The notes beneath the pieces are model-generated. The model saw nothing but the letters and a program-made list of their open reading frames with translations. It was not told the DNA's origin and made no database searches. A stretch of 64,000 nucleotides of DNA from NCBI RefSeq assembly GCF_019947135.1, contig NZ_JAGSHT010000018.1:124001-188000 (forward strand), written 5' to 3'. Made by a program: the position numbers and the translations under genes. Below, piece after piece: positions 16,924-26,862 of the stretch (positions are counted from its first letter, which is position 1; each line of letters opens with the position of its first letter). The stretch is from Occultella gossypii. Its GTDB lineage: Bacteria; Actinomycetota; Actinomycetes; Actinomycetales; Beutenbergiaceae.

Positions 16924-17868
16924 ATGACACTGCGCTGGAGCACCCTGGATACCGATGCCGTGCCAGCCTGGGCCGAGCTGACGAACCTGCTCGCCAAGGT
17001 CGACCGCACCGAGGAGTACTACGACGCGGAGGACCTGGCCGAGGAACTCAGCGAGCCGGGATTCGACCCCGAGCTGGACTCGGTCGCGGTGTGGGACGGT
17101 GACACGCTGGTCGCCTACAGCCAGCTCCGGGTCTCCCTCGCACTCACCTACGAGGGCACGGCCCGGGCGATGATCGGCGGCGGTGTGCACCCGGACTGGC
17201 GCGGGCAGGGCATCGCCACCCGGATGTTCGACGAGATGGAGCCCCGCGGGCGCGAACTCGCCACCGAGCGCCACCCGGGCGAACCGTTCGAGCTCCGCGC
17301 GTCCGGCGGGCTGGAGGATGACCCGGCCCGCCCGCTGCTGAGCGAGCGCGGCTACGAGATCGTCCGGTACTTCACCGCGATGCAGCGCCCACTTCCTGGG
17401 GACCCGCTGCCCGAGGTCACGGACCCGCGGGTGGGGCCGGTCACGCCGGAGCTGGCCGAGCCGCTGCGGCTCGCGCACAACGACGCGTTCGCCAGCCACT
17501 GGGGTTCCGCTCCGCAGGAGCCCGAGCAGTGGGCCAACGGCATGGAGGCCCGGTCGCTGCGGATCGCGACGTCCCGGGCCGCCGTGGCGGACGGCGAGGT
17601 GCTCTCCTACGTGATCACCGGCCAGTGGGTGGACCGGGAGCTCTACATCAGCATCGTCGGCACCCGCCCGTCCGCGCGCGGCCAGGGCCTGGCCCGCCAG
17701 GTGCTGACCGCGAGCCTGGCGGCCGCGGCGGCGACCGGCGAGTACGACCTGGTCGAACTCGACGTCGACTCCGTCAGCCCGACGGGCGCCGGCCGTCTGT
17801 ACGAGTCGGTCGGCTTCACGCCGGTGCGCACCACGGCGACGTTCGCGAAGGCCGACGGAGCCAGCTGA
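16924..17868 (+). CDS. Tandem GNAT acetyltransferase
   Basis: 314 residues with two GNAT folds. The first has GGGVHPDWRGQGIATRMFDEME; the second has IVGTRPSARGQGLARQVLTASL followed by VELDVDSVSPTGAGRLYESVGF. The layout resembles MshD-type tandem acetyltransferases, but the residues flanking the acetyl-CoA loop differ and there is no mycothiol context, so no substrate is assigned. The ATG at 16924 has GGAAGG at 16909-16914. A strong terminator follows. Confidence 0.8.
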   Translation: MTLRWSTLDTDAVPAWAELTNLLAKVDRTEEYYDAEDLAEELSEPGFDPELDSVAVWDGDTLVAYSQLRVSLALTYEGTARAMIGGGVHPDWRGQGIATRMFDEMEPRGRELATERHPGEPFELRASGGLEDDPARPLLSERGYEIVRYFTAMQRPLPGDPLPEVTDPRVGPVTPELAEPLRLAHNDAFASHWGSAPQEPEQWANGMEARSLRIATSRAAVADGEVLSYVITGQWVDRELYISIVGTRPSARGQGLARQVLTASLAAAAATGEYDLVELDVDSVSPTGAGRLYESVGFTPVRTTATFAKADGAS

Positions 17869-17874
17869 CGTTCA

Positions 17875-17887
17875 ATGCCCGACGGCG
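17875..17887 (+). repeat. 13-bp interspersed word, copy 2 (in terminator)
   Basis: Exact copy of ATGCCCGACGGCG. Here it forms the left arm of the terminator hairpin at 17877-17902. Confidence 0.6.
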
Positions 17888-17902
17888 CAGCCGCCGTCGG
17901 GC
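17877..17902 (+). terminator. Intrinsic terminator after tandem GNAT gene
   Basis: An 11-bp perfect stem GCCCGACGGCG with loop CAGC, followed by TCTTGCGTT. It lies between the convergent GNAT and methyltransferase genes and can serve both. Confidence 0.75.
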
Positions 17903-17941
17903 TCTTGCGTTGCGGTCGCGTGGCACTGCTCCTCCGCAGAC

Positions 17942-18673
17942 CTACTCCGGGCGCTGCGCGACGTAGACCCACTCGCGGCCGGGCCGGTCCGGTGCGTCAC
18001 GCACGTCGCGGACGAGGTAGCCGGTCTCGGCCAGCGAGGCCTCGACCTCCTCGCGCGTACGGAACCGCAGCCTCGACGTCGACTCGATCCGGACGCCGTC
18101 GACGTGGAAGATGGTGGGCGAGGAGAACTCGAGCACGCCGTCGGAGTAGGAGACGACCTCGGTCCAGTCCTCGACCGGACCGGCCGGGCCGCAGTCGACG
18201 ATCTGATGGGTGGCCTCCGGCGTCCAGCCCTCCCAGGCGCGCACCTCCGGCCGGCGGGCCTCGAACACCAGGTGCCCACCGGGCCGCAGCGCTCGGTGGA
18301 TGCCGGCGAGCGTCGCGGACCAGTCCTCGTCGCTCGTGAACACCTGCGCCACGTTCGCCGTCATGGTGGCGACGTCCACGCTCAGGTCCGGCAGCGTGGT
18401 GGCGTCCCCATCGAGCCAGCGGACCCGGTCGCTGCCGGACTTGCCGCGGGCGACATCGACGCTCGCCCGGGCGGGGTCGACGCCGACCACCTGGAGGCCA
18501 CGGTCGGCCAACATGATCGCGAAGGTACCGGTGCCGCACCCGACGTCGAGGACGCTGCGAGCGCCGAGTTCGTCGGCCACGAGGGCGACGTAGACGTCGA
18601 GGTCGCTGCGGTCGGGGTCGAGCGCGTCGTAGACGGCGGCGAGTCGGGGCTCGTCGAAGATCGGATCGGGCAT
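17942..18673 (-). CDS. Class I SAM-dependent methyltransferase
   Basis: 243 residues. SAM motif I SVLDVGCGTGTFAIMLA, motif II VVGVDPA, then DGDATTLPDLSVDVATMTANVAQVF and GGHLVFEARRP (motifs III/IV). It belongs to the Methyltransf_25-type group that methylates small molecules. Start at 18673 was preferred over 18700 because TAGCGT lies seven bases upstream (leaderless) between two palindromes at 18668-18698. It lies downstream of the nucleotidase gene on the same strand. Confidence 0.8.
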   Translation of the reverse strand: MPDPIFDEPRLAAVYDALDPDRSDLDVYVALVADELGARSVLDVGCGTGTFAIMLADRGLQVVGVDPARASVDVARGKSGSDRVRWLDGDATTLPDLSVDVATMTANVAQVFTSDEDWSATLAGIHRALRPGGHLVFEARRPEVRAWEGWTPEATHQIVDCGPAGPVEDWTEVVSYSDGVLEFSSPTIFHVDGVRIESTSRLRFRTREEVEASLAETGYLVRDVRDAPDRPGREWVYVAQRPE

Positions 18674-18698
18674 GCCCGTCACGCTAACGGGCATGCCC
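18668..18698. promoter_or_regulatory. Twin palindromic operator GGGCATGCCC x2
   Basis: Two copies of the 10-bp palindrome GGGCATGCCC (18668-18677 and 18689-18698), offset by 21 bp, that is two helical turns. They flank the -10 box TAGCGT of the methyltransferase. The inner copy overlaps its start codon. A dimeric repressor bound on one face of the helix would block transcription. Confidence 0.5.
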
Positions 18699-18716
18699 AA
18701 CGGATTTACCCGGGCG

Positions 18717-20624
18717 TCAGGCCTGGATGATCACCGGTGCACCGTTCGCGACCAGGCGCCAGTCCGTGGCGGCGAAGACCGAGGAGTCGATCTGGCCGAT
18801 GGCCGTGACCCAGTCGATGATGAGCTGGCGGATCTCCACCTGGGCGTTGTAGACCACCGGGGCACTCACCACGCCCGGGAAGTTGCCACCGCCGGACTGC
18901 CGGTAGTTGTTGATCGCGATGACGAACCGCTGCGCGGGGTCGATCGGGGCGCCGTCGTAGCTCAGGCCGACGATCCGGGATCCGGGGGCCTGCGCGATGT
19001 CGATGTCGTACGTGAGCGGTGCGGTGAAGCCGCCCATGATGTCGTAGTTGTAGTCGGGCGTGCCGTTCGGCGCCGTCGGGGTGACGGCGTTGGTGACGTC
19101 GTCCGGGGCGAACGGGCCGGTGCCGGTGACCTGCTTGAAGTAGGCCGCGGACTGCTCCAGATAGGCGAGCACCTCGGCGCCGGTCAGCGTGATCGCCAAC
19201 AGGGTGTTGTCGAAGATGTACATGCCGGCCACGTCCCGCACCGTCACGTCGCCCGCGGGGATGGACGCATCCCGGTTGAACGGTGCCGCGATGGACAGCA
19301 CCGGCAGGTCCGCCTCGGGCGTGCCGGCCAGGGCCCGGGTGACCGCGTCCGACTGGACGTGGTTGATGAAGTCCATGGCCGCGGTGTCCTCGTACCGGGA
19401 GGTCTGCGCGGACATCGCGGTCAGATTCGTGCCGACCACCGAGTTCACGTAGTCGCGGACGGTCTCGTGGTCGGCGGTGAGGATCTCGACGATCGCCGGG
19501 TCCTCCGGCACCGAGTTGGCGTTCAGCAGGTGGGAGTGCGCGGACTCCACGTGCCAGCGGCCGCGCTCCTGAACCAGGTCCAGGTCCATGACGCTCAGCC
19601 GCATGCCCCAGCGCAGCGGTTCGGTGAGCAGCACCTGCTTGCCGGTGGCGGTGTTGGTGACGAACCGCTCGATGATCTCGGAGTGCGCGTGACCGACGAG
19701 GATCGCGTCGATGTCCGGCACCTGTTCGGCGACCAGGGTGGCGGCGTTCTCCGGGTAGGGCAGGGCGTCGCCGTACGAGCTGGACGTGTCCGCGCCGGAG
19801 TGTGCGGAGACGATGACGATGTCCGCACCCCGGGCCTTCATCTGGGGCACGAACACCTGCGCCTGCTCGACGAGGCCCGGGAAGTGCAGGATGCCCTCCA
19901 CGTTCGCCTTGTCCCAGATCGCCACGCCCGGGGTGACCAGGCCGAGGATGCCGACCTTGATCGGGCGGGCCCCGCGTGGGCGGACCGTGTGGATGACATA
20001 GGGCTCGTAGGCGGGTTCGCCCGTGAAATCATCGACGGCGTTCGCGCACAGCAGCGGGAAGTCCAGCTGGTCGACGAACGTGGCCAGGGTGTCGAGGCCG
20101 TAGTTGAACTCGTGGTTGCCCATCGCGGCGGCGTCGTAGCCGATCGCGTTCATGGCCGCGGCCATCGGGTGCACGTGCCCGCCGGTGATCGGGTCGATCT
20201 TGGCGTAGTAGTACGCGAGCGGGGTGCCCTGGATCGTGTCACCGGCGTCCAGCAGCAGCGTGGTGCGCTCACCACGCTCGGCCCGCATCGCGCTGACCAG
20301 CGTGGAGATCTTCGCCAGGCCGATGTCGTTGCCCGCCGAGTCGGTGTACTCGTCGTCCTTGAAGTAGTCCCAGTTGAACACGTTGCCGTGCAGGTCGGTG
20401 GTGCCGAGCACGGTCAGGCGGCGCCGGTGCGCGTCGTTGCGCCCGGGACCACGGTTGCCGTTGTTGCCGGCGTGGGCGGCATCGGCACCGATGATGCCGG
20501 CGGCCGCGGCGCCGGCGGTGCCGACGGCGGCCATCCCGAGCAGGCGACGCCGGGACACCTCCGAATCGAGGAGGGCGGCGTGCGCGGACTTCGCGTCGGA
20601 GGTGGGGGTGGGCTTGTGGGCCAT
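18717..20624 (-). CDS. Tat-exported 5'-nucleotidase / cyclic phosphodiesterase family protein
   Basis: 635 residues. The N-terminus carries a Tat signal (SRRRLLGMAAVGTAGAAAAG, cleavage near AHA-GN at about 53). The metallophosphatase domain has TTDLHGNVFNWD, DAGDTIQGTPL, MGNHEFNYG, VSAHSGADT and VGHAHSEII, the full di-metal set. The C-terminal 5'-nucleotidase domain has FNRDASIPAGDVTVRDV and INNYRQSGGGNFPG for nucleoside binding. It probably releases phosphate from extracellular nucleotides or 2',3'-cyclic nucleotides. Confidence 0.9.
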   Translation of the reverse strand: MAHKPTPTSDAKSAHAALLDSEVSRRRLLGMAAVGTAGAAAAGIIGADAAHAGNNGNRGPGRNDAHRRRLTVLGTTDLHGNVFNWDYFKDDEYTDSAGNDIGLAKISTLVSAMRAERGERTTLLLDAGDTIQGTPLAYYYAKIDPITGGHVHPMAAAMNAIGYDAAAMGNHEFNYGLDTLATFVDQLDFPLLCANAVDDFTGEPAYEPYVIHTVRPRGARPIKVGILGLVTPGVAIWDKANVEGILHFPGLVEQAQVFVPQMKARGADIVIVSAHSGADTSSSYGDALPYPENAATLVAEQVPDIDAILVGHAHSEIIERFVTNTATGKQVLLTEPLRWGMRLSVMDLDLVQERGRWHVESAHSHLLNANSVPEDPAIVEILTADHETVRDYVNSVVGTNLTAMSAQTSRYEDTAAMDFINHVQSDAVTRALAGTPEADLPVLSIAAPFNRDASIPAGDVTVRDVAGMYIFDNTLLAITLTGAEVLAYLEQSAAYFKQVTGTGPFAPDDVTNAVTPTAPNGTPDYNYDIMGGFTAPLTYDIDIAQAPGSRIVGLSYDGAPIDPAQRFVIAINNYRQSGGGNFPGVVSAPVVYNAQVEIRQLIIDWVTAIGQIDSSVFAATDWRLVANGAPVIIQA

Positions 20625-20846
20625 GGGGACTCCTCGTCGAATCGCCGGCGGCCTCGTGGGCCGCCGGGGTGGGGCGTCCGTCGGGGGGCGGACCGCGACG
20701 ACACTACTCAGGTCGGCCCCACCTGCACAGGGGGGTCGTCGGTGAACGTCCGGTGACCACTGGGCCTCGACCTGCCACGAACGGCGGCCGGGCCACCGGT
20801 GACGTCGGGAGCGTTCGTCGCCCGTCGGGAGCGCCCGTCGGGAGCG
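20625..20846. other. Intergenic region, no gene seen
   Basis: 222 bases between the nucleotidase start and the purD stop. AGGAG for the nucleotidase is at 20628-20633 on the minus strand. The rest is GC-rich with CGTCGGGAGCG repeated twice; no ORF or RNA gene was recognised. Confidence 0.4.
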
Positions 20847-22100
20847 TCAGAGTGCGGCGGCGATGTCGCTGCGGTGCTGGCCCCCGTCGATCCCGATCCG
20901 CTCGACGCCCGCGTAAGCGGCCGCGCGGGCGGCCGGCAGGTCGGCGCCGGTACCCACCACGGACAGCACCCGACCACCCGCGGTGACCAGGCCGCCGTCG
21001 ACCATGGCCGTTCCCGCGTGCAGCACGTGCACGTCGGCGAGCGCCTCGGCGGCGTCGACGCCGGTGATCGGGTCGCCGGAGCGGACCTGCGCGGGGTAGC
21101 CGTGGGCGGCGATGACGACGGTGACGGCGGCGCCGTCGGACCAGCGCAGGTCCGGCAACTGGTCGAGGGTCCCGGTGGCGGCGGCGTGTAGTGCGGTGGC
21201 GAGGGAGGACTCGAGACGGGCGAGCACCACCTGGGTCTCGGGGTCCCCGAACCTGGCGTTGAACTCGATCACGCGCAGTCCCCTCGAGGTGAGCGCGAGG
21301 CCGCAGTAGAGCAGGCCGACGAACGGGGTGCCGCGGCGGGCGAGTTCGCGCACGGTGGGCAGTGCGACCCGGTCGACGACCTGCTCGACGAGGTCCTCGG
21401 GCGCCCAGGGCAGCGGCGAGTAGGCGCCCATCCCGCCGGTGTTCGGGCCGGCGTCGCCGTCGCTGAGGCGCTTGAAGTCCTGGGCAGGTGCGAGCGGGAC
21501 CACGTTCTCACCGTCGCAGAGGCAGAACAGTGAGATCTCGGGGCCGTCGAGGAACTCCTCGATGACCACGGTGGCGCGGCGGCTGCGGTTCACGCACTCG
21601 GCGGCGTGGGCGAGCGCGGCGGCCCGGTCCTGCGTGACCACCACGCCCTTGCCGGCGGCCAGACCGTCGTCCTTGACCACGTACGGAGGGCCGAACGCGT
21701 CCAGCGCGGCCTCGGCCTCCTCGACGGTGCGGCACACGTGCGCCATCGCGGTCGGGACGCTCGCCGCGGCCATGACGTCCTTCGCGAACGCCTTCGACCC
21801 CTCGAGCGTCGCCGCGTCGCCGTTCGGTCCGAACACGGGGATCCCGGCGGCGCGCACCGCGTCCGCGACCCCGGCGACCAGCGGCGCCTCGGGCCCGACC
21901 ACGACGAGGTCGGCGTCGACCTCGCGGGCGAGCGCGGCGACGGCGGCCGGATCGTTCGCGTCGACGTCCCGGTTGGTCGCGAGCTCGGCCGTGCCGGGGT
22001 TGCCCGGGGCCACGGTCAGCGTGGTCGTCGCGGGGTCCGAGGCGAGCGAACGGGCCAGGGCGTGCTCACGAGCACCGGAGCCGATCAGCAGGATCTTCAC
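20847..22100 (-). CDS. purD: Phosphoribosylamine-glycine ligase (GAR synthetase)
   Basis: 417 residues. An ATP-grasp enzyme making glycinamide ribonucleotide in purine synthesis. [16 protein letters not shown] is the N-terminal signature. [12 protein letters not shown] and [13 protein letters not shown] form the ATP-grasp lid. [11 protein letters not shown] is the PurD signature. Start is a GTG with TAGGCT eight bases upstream, so probably leaderless, downstream of a strong hairpin that separates it from aceB. Confidence 0.97.
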   Translation of the reverse strand: MKILLIGSGAREHALARSLASDPATTTLTVAPGNPGTAELATNRDVDANDPAAVAALAREVDADLVVVGPEAPLVAGVADAVRAAGIPVFGPNGDAATLEGSKAFAKDVMAAASVPTAMAHVCRTVEEAEAALDAFGPPYVVKDDGLAAGKGVVVTQDRAAALAHAAECVNRSRRATVVIEEFLDGPEISLFCLCDGENVVPLAPAQDFKRLSDGDAGPNTGGMGAYSPLPWAPEDLVEQVVDRVALPTVRELARRGTPFVGLLYCGLALTSRGLRVIEFNARFGDPETQVVLARLESSLATALHAAATGTLDQLPDLRWSDGAAVTVVIAAHGYPAQVRSGDPITGVDAAEALADVHVLHAGTAMVDGGLVTAGGRVLSVVGTGADLPAARAAAYAGVERIGIDGGQHRSDIAAAL

Positions 22101-22133
22101 GGACAGCGAGCCTACCGGCCCACCCCGGCACGC

Positions 22134-22172
22134 GAGTGCGCGCGATCACGGGTGCTGTGATCGCGCGCACTC
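22134..22172 (-). terminator. 16-bp perfect hairpin between aceB and purD
   Basis: GAGTGCGCGCGATCAC (22134-22149) pairs exactly with 22157-22172 around loop GGGTGCT. It lies 13 bases after the aceB stop. No T-run; probably a terminator isolating purD. Confidence 0.65.
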
Positions 22173-22185
22173 CTGCCTGGGCTCC

Positions 22186-23897
22186 TCAGCCGCGCAGGTG
22201 CTCGCGGTAGCCGCGCAGGGTGAAGAACTCCTCGAACTCCTCGCCGAGGGCGACGTCGCAGAACAGCCGGACGGCGTCGGCGAGCAGCGGGTGCCCACCG
22301 GGTTCGGCACCCGAGTGGATCCGCTCCGCCTCCTCCGCCACGAGGCGGCGCACCAGGGGCTCGGTGACCGCGATGCCCTCCTCGAGGACCACACCGGCCT
22401 GACGCCACTGCCACACCTGGGACCGGGAGATCTCGACGGTGGCGGCGTCCTCCATCAGGTTGTTGATGGCGACCGCCCCCTGGCCGCGCAGCCACGCCTC
22501 GAGGTAGCGCAACGAGACCGCGATGTTGGTGCGCAGCCCCACCAGGCTGGCCCCGGAGCCGGCCGAGTCCACCTCGAGCAGGTCCGCCGGGTCAAGCAGG
22601 TCGTGCCGCTGCCGCTCGAGCTGGTGGTCCCGCCCGCGCAGCACGCCGGTGAACGCGGACCGCGCCACCTCCACCAGCCCGGGGTGCGCCACCCACGAGC
22701 CGTCGAAGCCGTCCTCGGCATCCCGGTCCTTGTCCGCCCGGATCCGCCGCAGCGCGTTCTCGGTGGCCCGCTCGTCGGCCCGGTTCGGCACGAAGGCGGC
22801 CATCCCGCCGATCGCGTGGGCGCCGCGACGGTGACAGGTGGCCACCAGACGCTCGGTGTAGGCACGCATGAACGGGACGGTCATGGTGAGCGAGTCGCGG
22901 TCCGGCAGGGTCGCCCCGGTGTGCCGCAGCGTCTTGATCAGCGAGAACAGGTAGTCCCACCGCCCGGCGTTCAGCCCGGCCGAGTGCTCGCGCAGCTCGT
23001 AGAGGATCTCCTCCATCTCGAACGCGGCCGGCAGCGTCTCGATGAGCACCGTCGCCCGCACCGTGCCGCGTGGGATCGAGTACCGGTCCTGCAGGTAGCA
23101 GAACACGTCGTTCCAGAGCCGGGCCTCCAGGTGCGACTCGAGCTTGGGCAGGTAGAAGTACGGCCCCTGCCCGCGTTCGATCAGGGCCGTCGCGCAGTGG
23201 TGGAAGTACAGCGCCACATCGGTCAGCGAGGCCGACGTCTCCCGCCCGCCGATCAGCAGGTTCTGCTCCGGCAGGTGCCAGCCCCTGGGGCGCATCAGAA
23301 CCGTGGGGGTGTGCGCGCCGACGGTGTACTCCTTGCCGCCGGGGCCGGTGAAGTCCAGCTCGTCGCGGGTGAACCGGATCAGGTTCTGCTGCGCCTCGAT
23401 CAGGTTCGCCCAGGTGGGGCTGGTCGCGTCCTCGAGGTCCGCCATCCACACGTCCGCGCCGGAGTTCAGCGCGTTCACCGCCATCGCGCGGCTCGCCGGC
23501 CCGGTGATCTCGACCGTGCGCCGGCTCAGCCCGGGCGCCGGCGGCGCCACCTGCCAGGTGGGGTCGGCGCGGACGTCCGCGGTCTCCTCGAGCAGCCCGA
23601 GCTCGTTGCCCTCGGCGGGCCACGCCTGACGCTGCGCTCGACGCCCGAGGAGGCACCGCCGTCGGGCATCGAAACGGTGGTGCAGCTCGACCACCGTGGC
23701 GAGCGCGCCCGGGGTGAGGACGGCGTCATCGCCCGGCACCCGCCGTGCGGTGATCGTCATGCCCGACGGCGCAGGGAGCCTGGTGCGGTTCGGCTCGGCC
23801 GGGTCGGTGGTCGGGTTCTCCGAAGCGGCCGACGGCGTCGGCTCGCCTGCGTAGGTTTGGTCGGAACGGTCGGTGCGTGGCTGCGTGAGCGTGGTCA

Positions 23898-23898
<1 letters not shown>
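22186..23898 (-). CDS. aceB: Malate synthase A
   Basis: 570 residues. Condenses glyoxylate with acetyl-CoA to malate in the glyoxylate shunt. Landmarks: MADLEDATSPTW, TVLMRPRGWHLPEQ (active-site Arg), VLIETLPAAFEMEEILYELREHSAGLNAGRWDY (Glu/Asp metal ligands) and NNLMEDAATVEISRSQVWQW. About 45 residues at the N-terminus are low complexity. Start overlaps the aceA stop as ATGA, so the two are co-translated. Contains two copies of the 13-bp interspersed word. Confidence 0.96.
23657..23669 (-). repeat. 13-bp interspersed word, copy 3
   Basis: Reverse-strand copy of ATGCCCGACGGCG inside aceB, about 90 bp from copy 4 and in opposite orientation. Confidence 0.55.
23759..23771 (+). repeat. 13-bp interspersed word, copy 4
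   Basis: Exact ATGCCCGACGGCG inside aceB, near its N-terminal coding region. Confidence 0.55.
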
Positions 23899-25235
<1,337 letters not shown>

Positions 25236-25340
25236 TCACTCCTTCTCAGATGCGTCGCTCGGTACTCGGTGGCCGCCTCGGGTGTGCGGCGGTGTTGACG
25301 ACTCTGCTGTAAGAACTAGCCGCCTTCCACGGCCGATCAC

Positions 25341-25370
25341 TGGAAAGATTCGCTGTTCTTTCGCTACCGT
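25341..25370. promoter_or_regulatory. Candidate RamB operator and ramB -10
   Basis: GAAAG (25343-25347) and CTTTC (25358-25362) form an inverted repeat separated by 10 bases. The minus strand also reads GCGAAAGAA then GCGAATC as near-direct repeats. TACCGT (25365-25370) lies six bases before the ramB ATG. The AT-rich character and position suit binding by the regulator itself. Confidence 0.4.
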
Positions 25371-25376
25371 GAAGGA

Positions 25377-26831
25377 ATGAGCACCGAGATCACCGATCCG
25401 GAGACCACAGTCCTGACCATCGGGCGGCGGATCCGGCACTTCCGTGCCGCCGCCGGGATGACGTTGGACGACCTGGCCTCCCAGGTCGGCACCGCACCGA
25501 GCCAGCTCTCGCTGATCGAGAACGGGCACCGCGAGCCCCGGCTCACCCTGTTGCAGGCGATCGCGGCCGCCCTCGACGTCGACCTCGCCGCCCTTCTGGA
25601 CGCCGAGCCGCCGAGCCGCCGCGACGGCCTCGAGATCGCACTGGACACCGCCCAGCGCGGGCCGCTCTATGCGACGCTCGGGCTACCGCGGGTCCGGGCC
25701 GGCAAGCGGCTGCCGACCGAGGCACTGGAGGCACTGGTCGGCCTGCACGCCGAGCTGGCCCGGCGCTCGAGCGAGGCCAGTGCCACCCCCGAGGAGGCAC
25801 GGCGCGCGAACACCGAGCTCCGCCGGGCGATGCGGGCCCGGGACAACTACCTCGAGGAGATCGAGGACGCCGCCGAGGAACTGCTCGGCACGGTCGGGTA
25901 CTCCTCCGGCCCGCTGACGCACCGCACCGTCGAGCAGATCGTCTCCCACCTCGGGTTCAGCCTGCATCACGCCCGCGACCTGCCCTCCTCCACCCGCACG
26001 GTCACGGACCTCGAGCACGGCCGGATCTACCTGCCGCCGGCATCCCTGCCCGGCGGGCACGGGCTGCGCTCCCTCGCACTGCAGGCGGTCGCGCACCGGG
26101 TCCTCGGGCACACCCACCCCGGCACGTACGCCGACTTCCTGCGCCAGCGCCTGGAGATCAGCTACTTCGCCGCGTGCGTGCTGATGCCGCGGCACGCGGC
26201 GACCGAGTTCCTGCTCGCCGCGAAGCGGAACCGGGACCTTGCCGTGGAGGACCTGCGGGACGCGTTCGGGGTGACCCACGAGAGCGCGGCGCACCGGTTC
26301 ACGAACCTGGCCACCTCCCAGCTCGGCATCACCGTGCACTTCGCGCGGGTGGGCCGCGACGGGACGCTGTTCAAGGGGTACGAGAACGACGACGTGGACT
26401 TCCCGACGGACGTCACCGGCGCGATCGAGGGGCAGACGGTGTGCCGGCACTGGACCTCGCGCACCGTGTTCGACCACAACGACCTGGCCGGCGAGTTCCA
26501 CCAGTACACGGACACGCCGTCGGGCACGTACTGGTGCAGCGCCCAGACCGGCCAGGGCGCCGACGGCGACTTCTCGGTCACGCTCGGCGTCCCGTTCACG
26601 GCCGCCAAGTGGTTCCGGGGCCGGGAGACCACGTCCCGCTCGGTGTCCCGGTGCCCGGACCCGACCTGCTGCCGGGAGCCGTCCGCGGACCTGAGCGCCA
26701 AGTGGCGCGGCGCCGCCTGGCCGAGCGCGAAACTGCACACGCACATCCTCGGCGCGCTGCCGTCCGGGACCTTTCCCGGTGTCGACGACGCCGAGGTGTA
26801 CGCCTTCCTCGAGTCGCACGCGCCGCGGTGA
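25377..26831 (+). CDS. ramB: RamB-type transcriptional regulator (XRE HTH + ImmA/IrrE-like)
   Basis: 484 residues. XRE HTH at about 15-70 (IRHFRAAAGMTLDDLASQVGTAPSQLSLIENGHREP). The middle is a degenerate ImmA/IrrE peptidase-like domain (LALQAVAHRVLGHTHPGTYADFLRQRLEISYFAACVLMP) in which the HExxH motif is replaced by AHRVLGH. The C-terminal part has paired Cys (CRHW, WCSAQ, CPDPTCC). In Corynebacterium RamB represses aceA and aceB; the same divergent arrangement is seen here, which makes the assignment strong. Confidence 0.88.
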   Translation: MSTEITDPETTVLTIGRRIRHFRAAAGMTLDDLASQVGTAPSQLSLIENGHREPRLTLLQAIAAALDVDLAALLDAEPPSRRDGLEIALDTAQRGPLYATLGLPRVRAGKRLPTEALEALVGLHAELARRSSEASATPEEARRANTELRRAMRARDNYLEEIEDAAEELLGTVGYSSGPLTHRTVEQIVSHLGFSLHHARDLPSSTRTVTDLEHGRIYLPPASLPGGHGLRSLALQAVAHRVLGHTHPGTYADFLRQRLEISYFAACVLMPRHAATEFLLAAKRNRDLAVEDLRDAFGVTHESAAHRFTNLATSQLGITVHFARVGRDGTLFKGYENDDVDFPTDVTGAIEGQTVCRHWTSRTVFDHNDLAGEFHQYTDTPSGTYWCSAQTGQGADGDFSVTLGVPFTAAKWFRGRETTSRSVSRCPDPTCCREPSADLSAKWRGAAWPSAKLHTHILGALPSGTFPGVDDAEVYAFLESHAPR

Positions 26832-26862
26832 GCCGATCGCGGCACTCGATCGATCAGGTCGG

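Noticed and set aside
16924..17868. Tandem GNAT as mycothiol synthase MshD
   Set aside because: Two GNAT folds fit, but the diagnostic context and sequence around the second domain do not convince; annotated generically.
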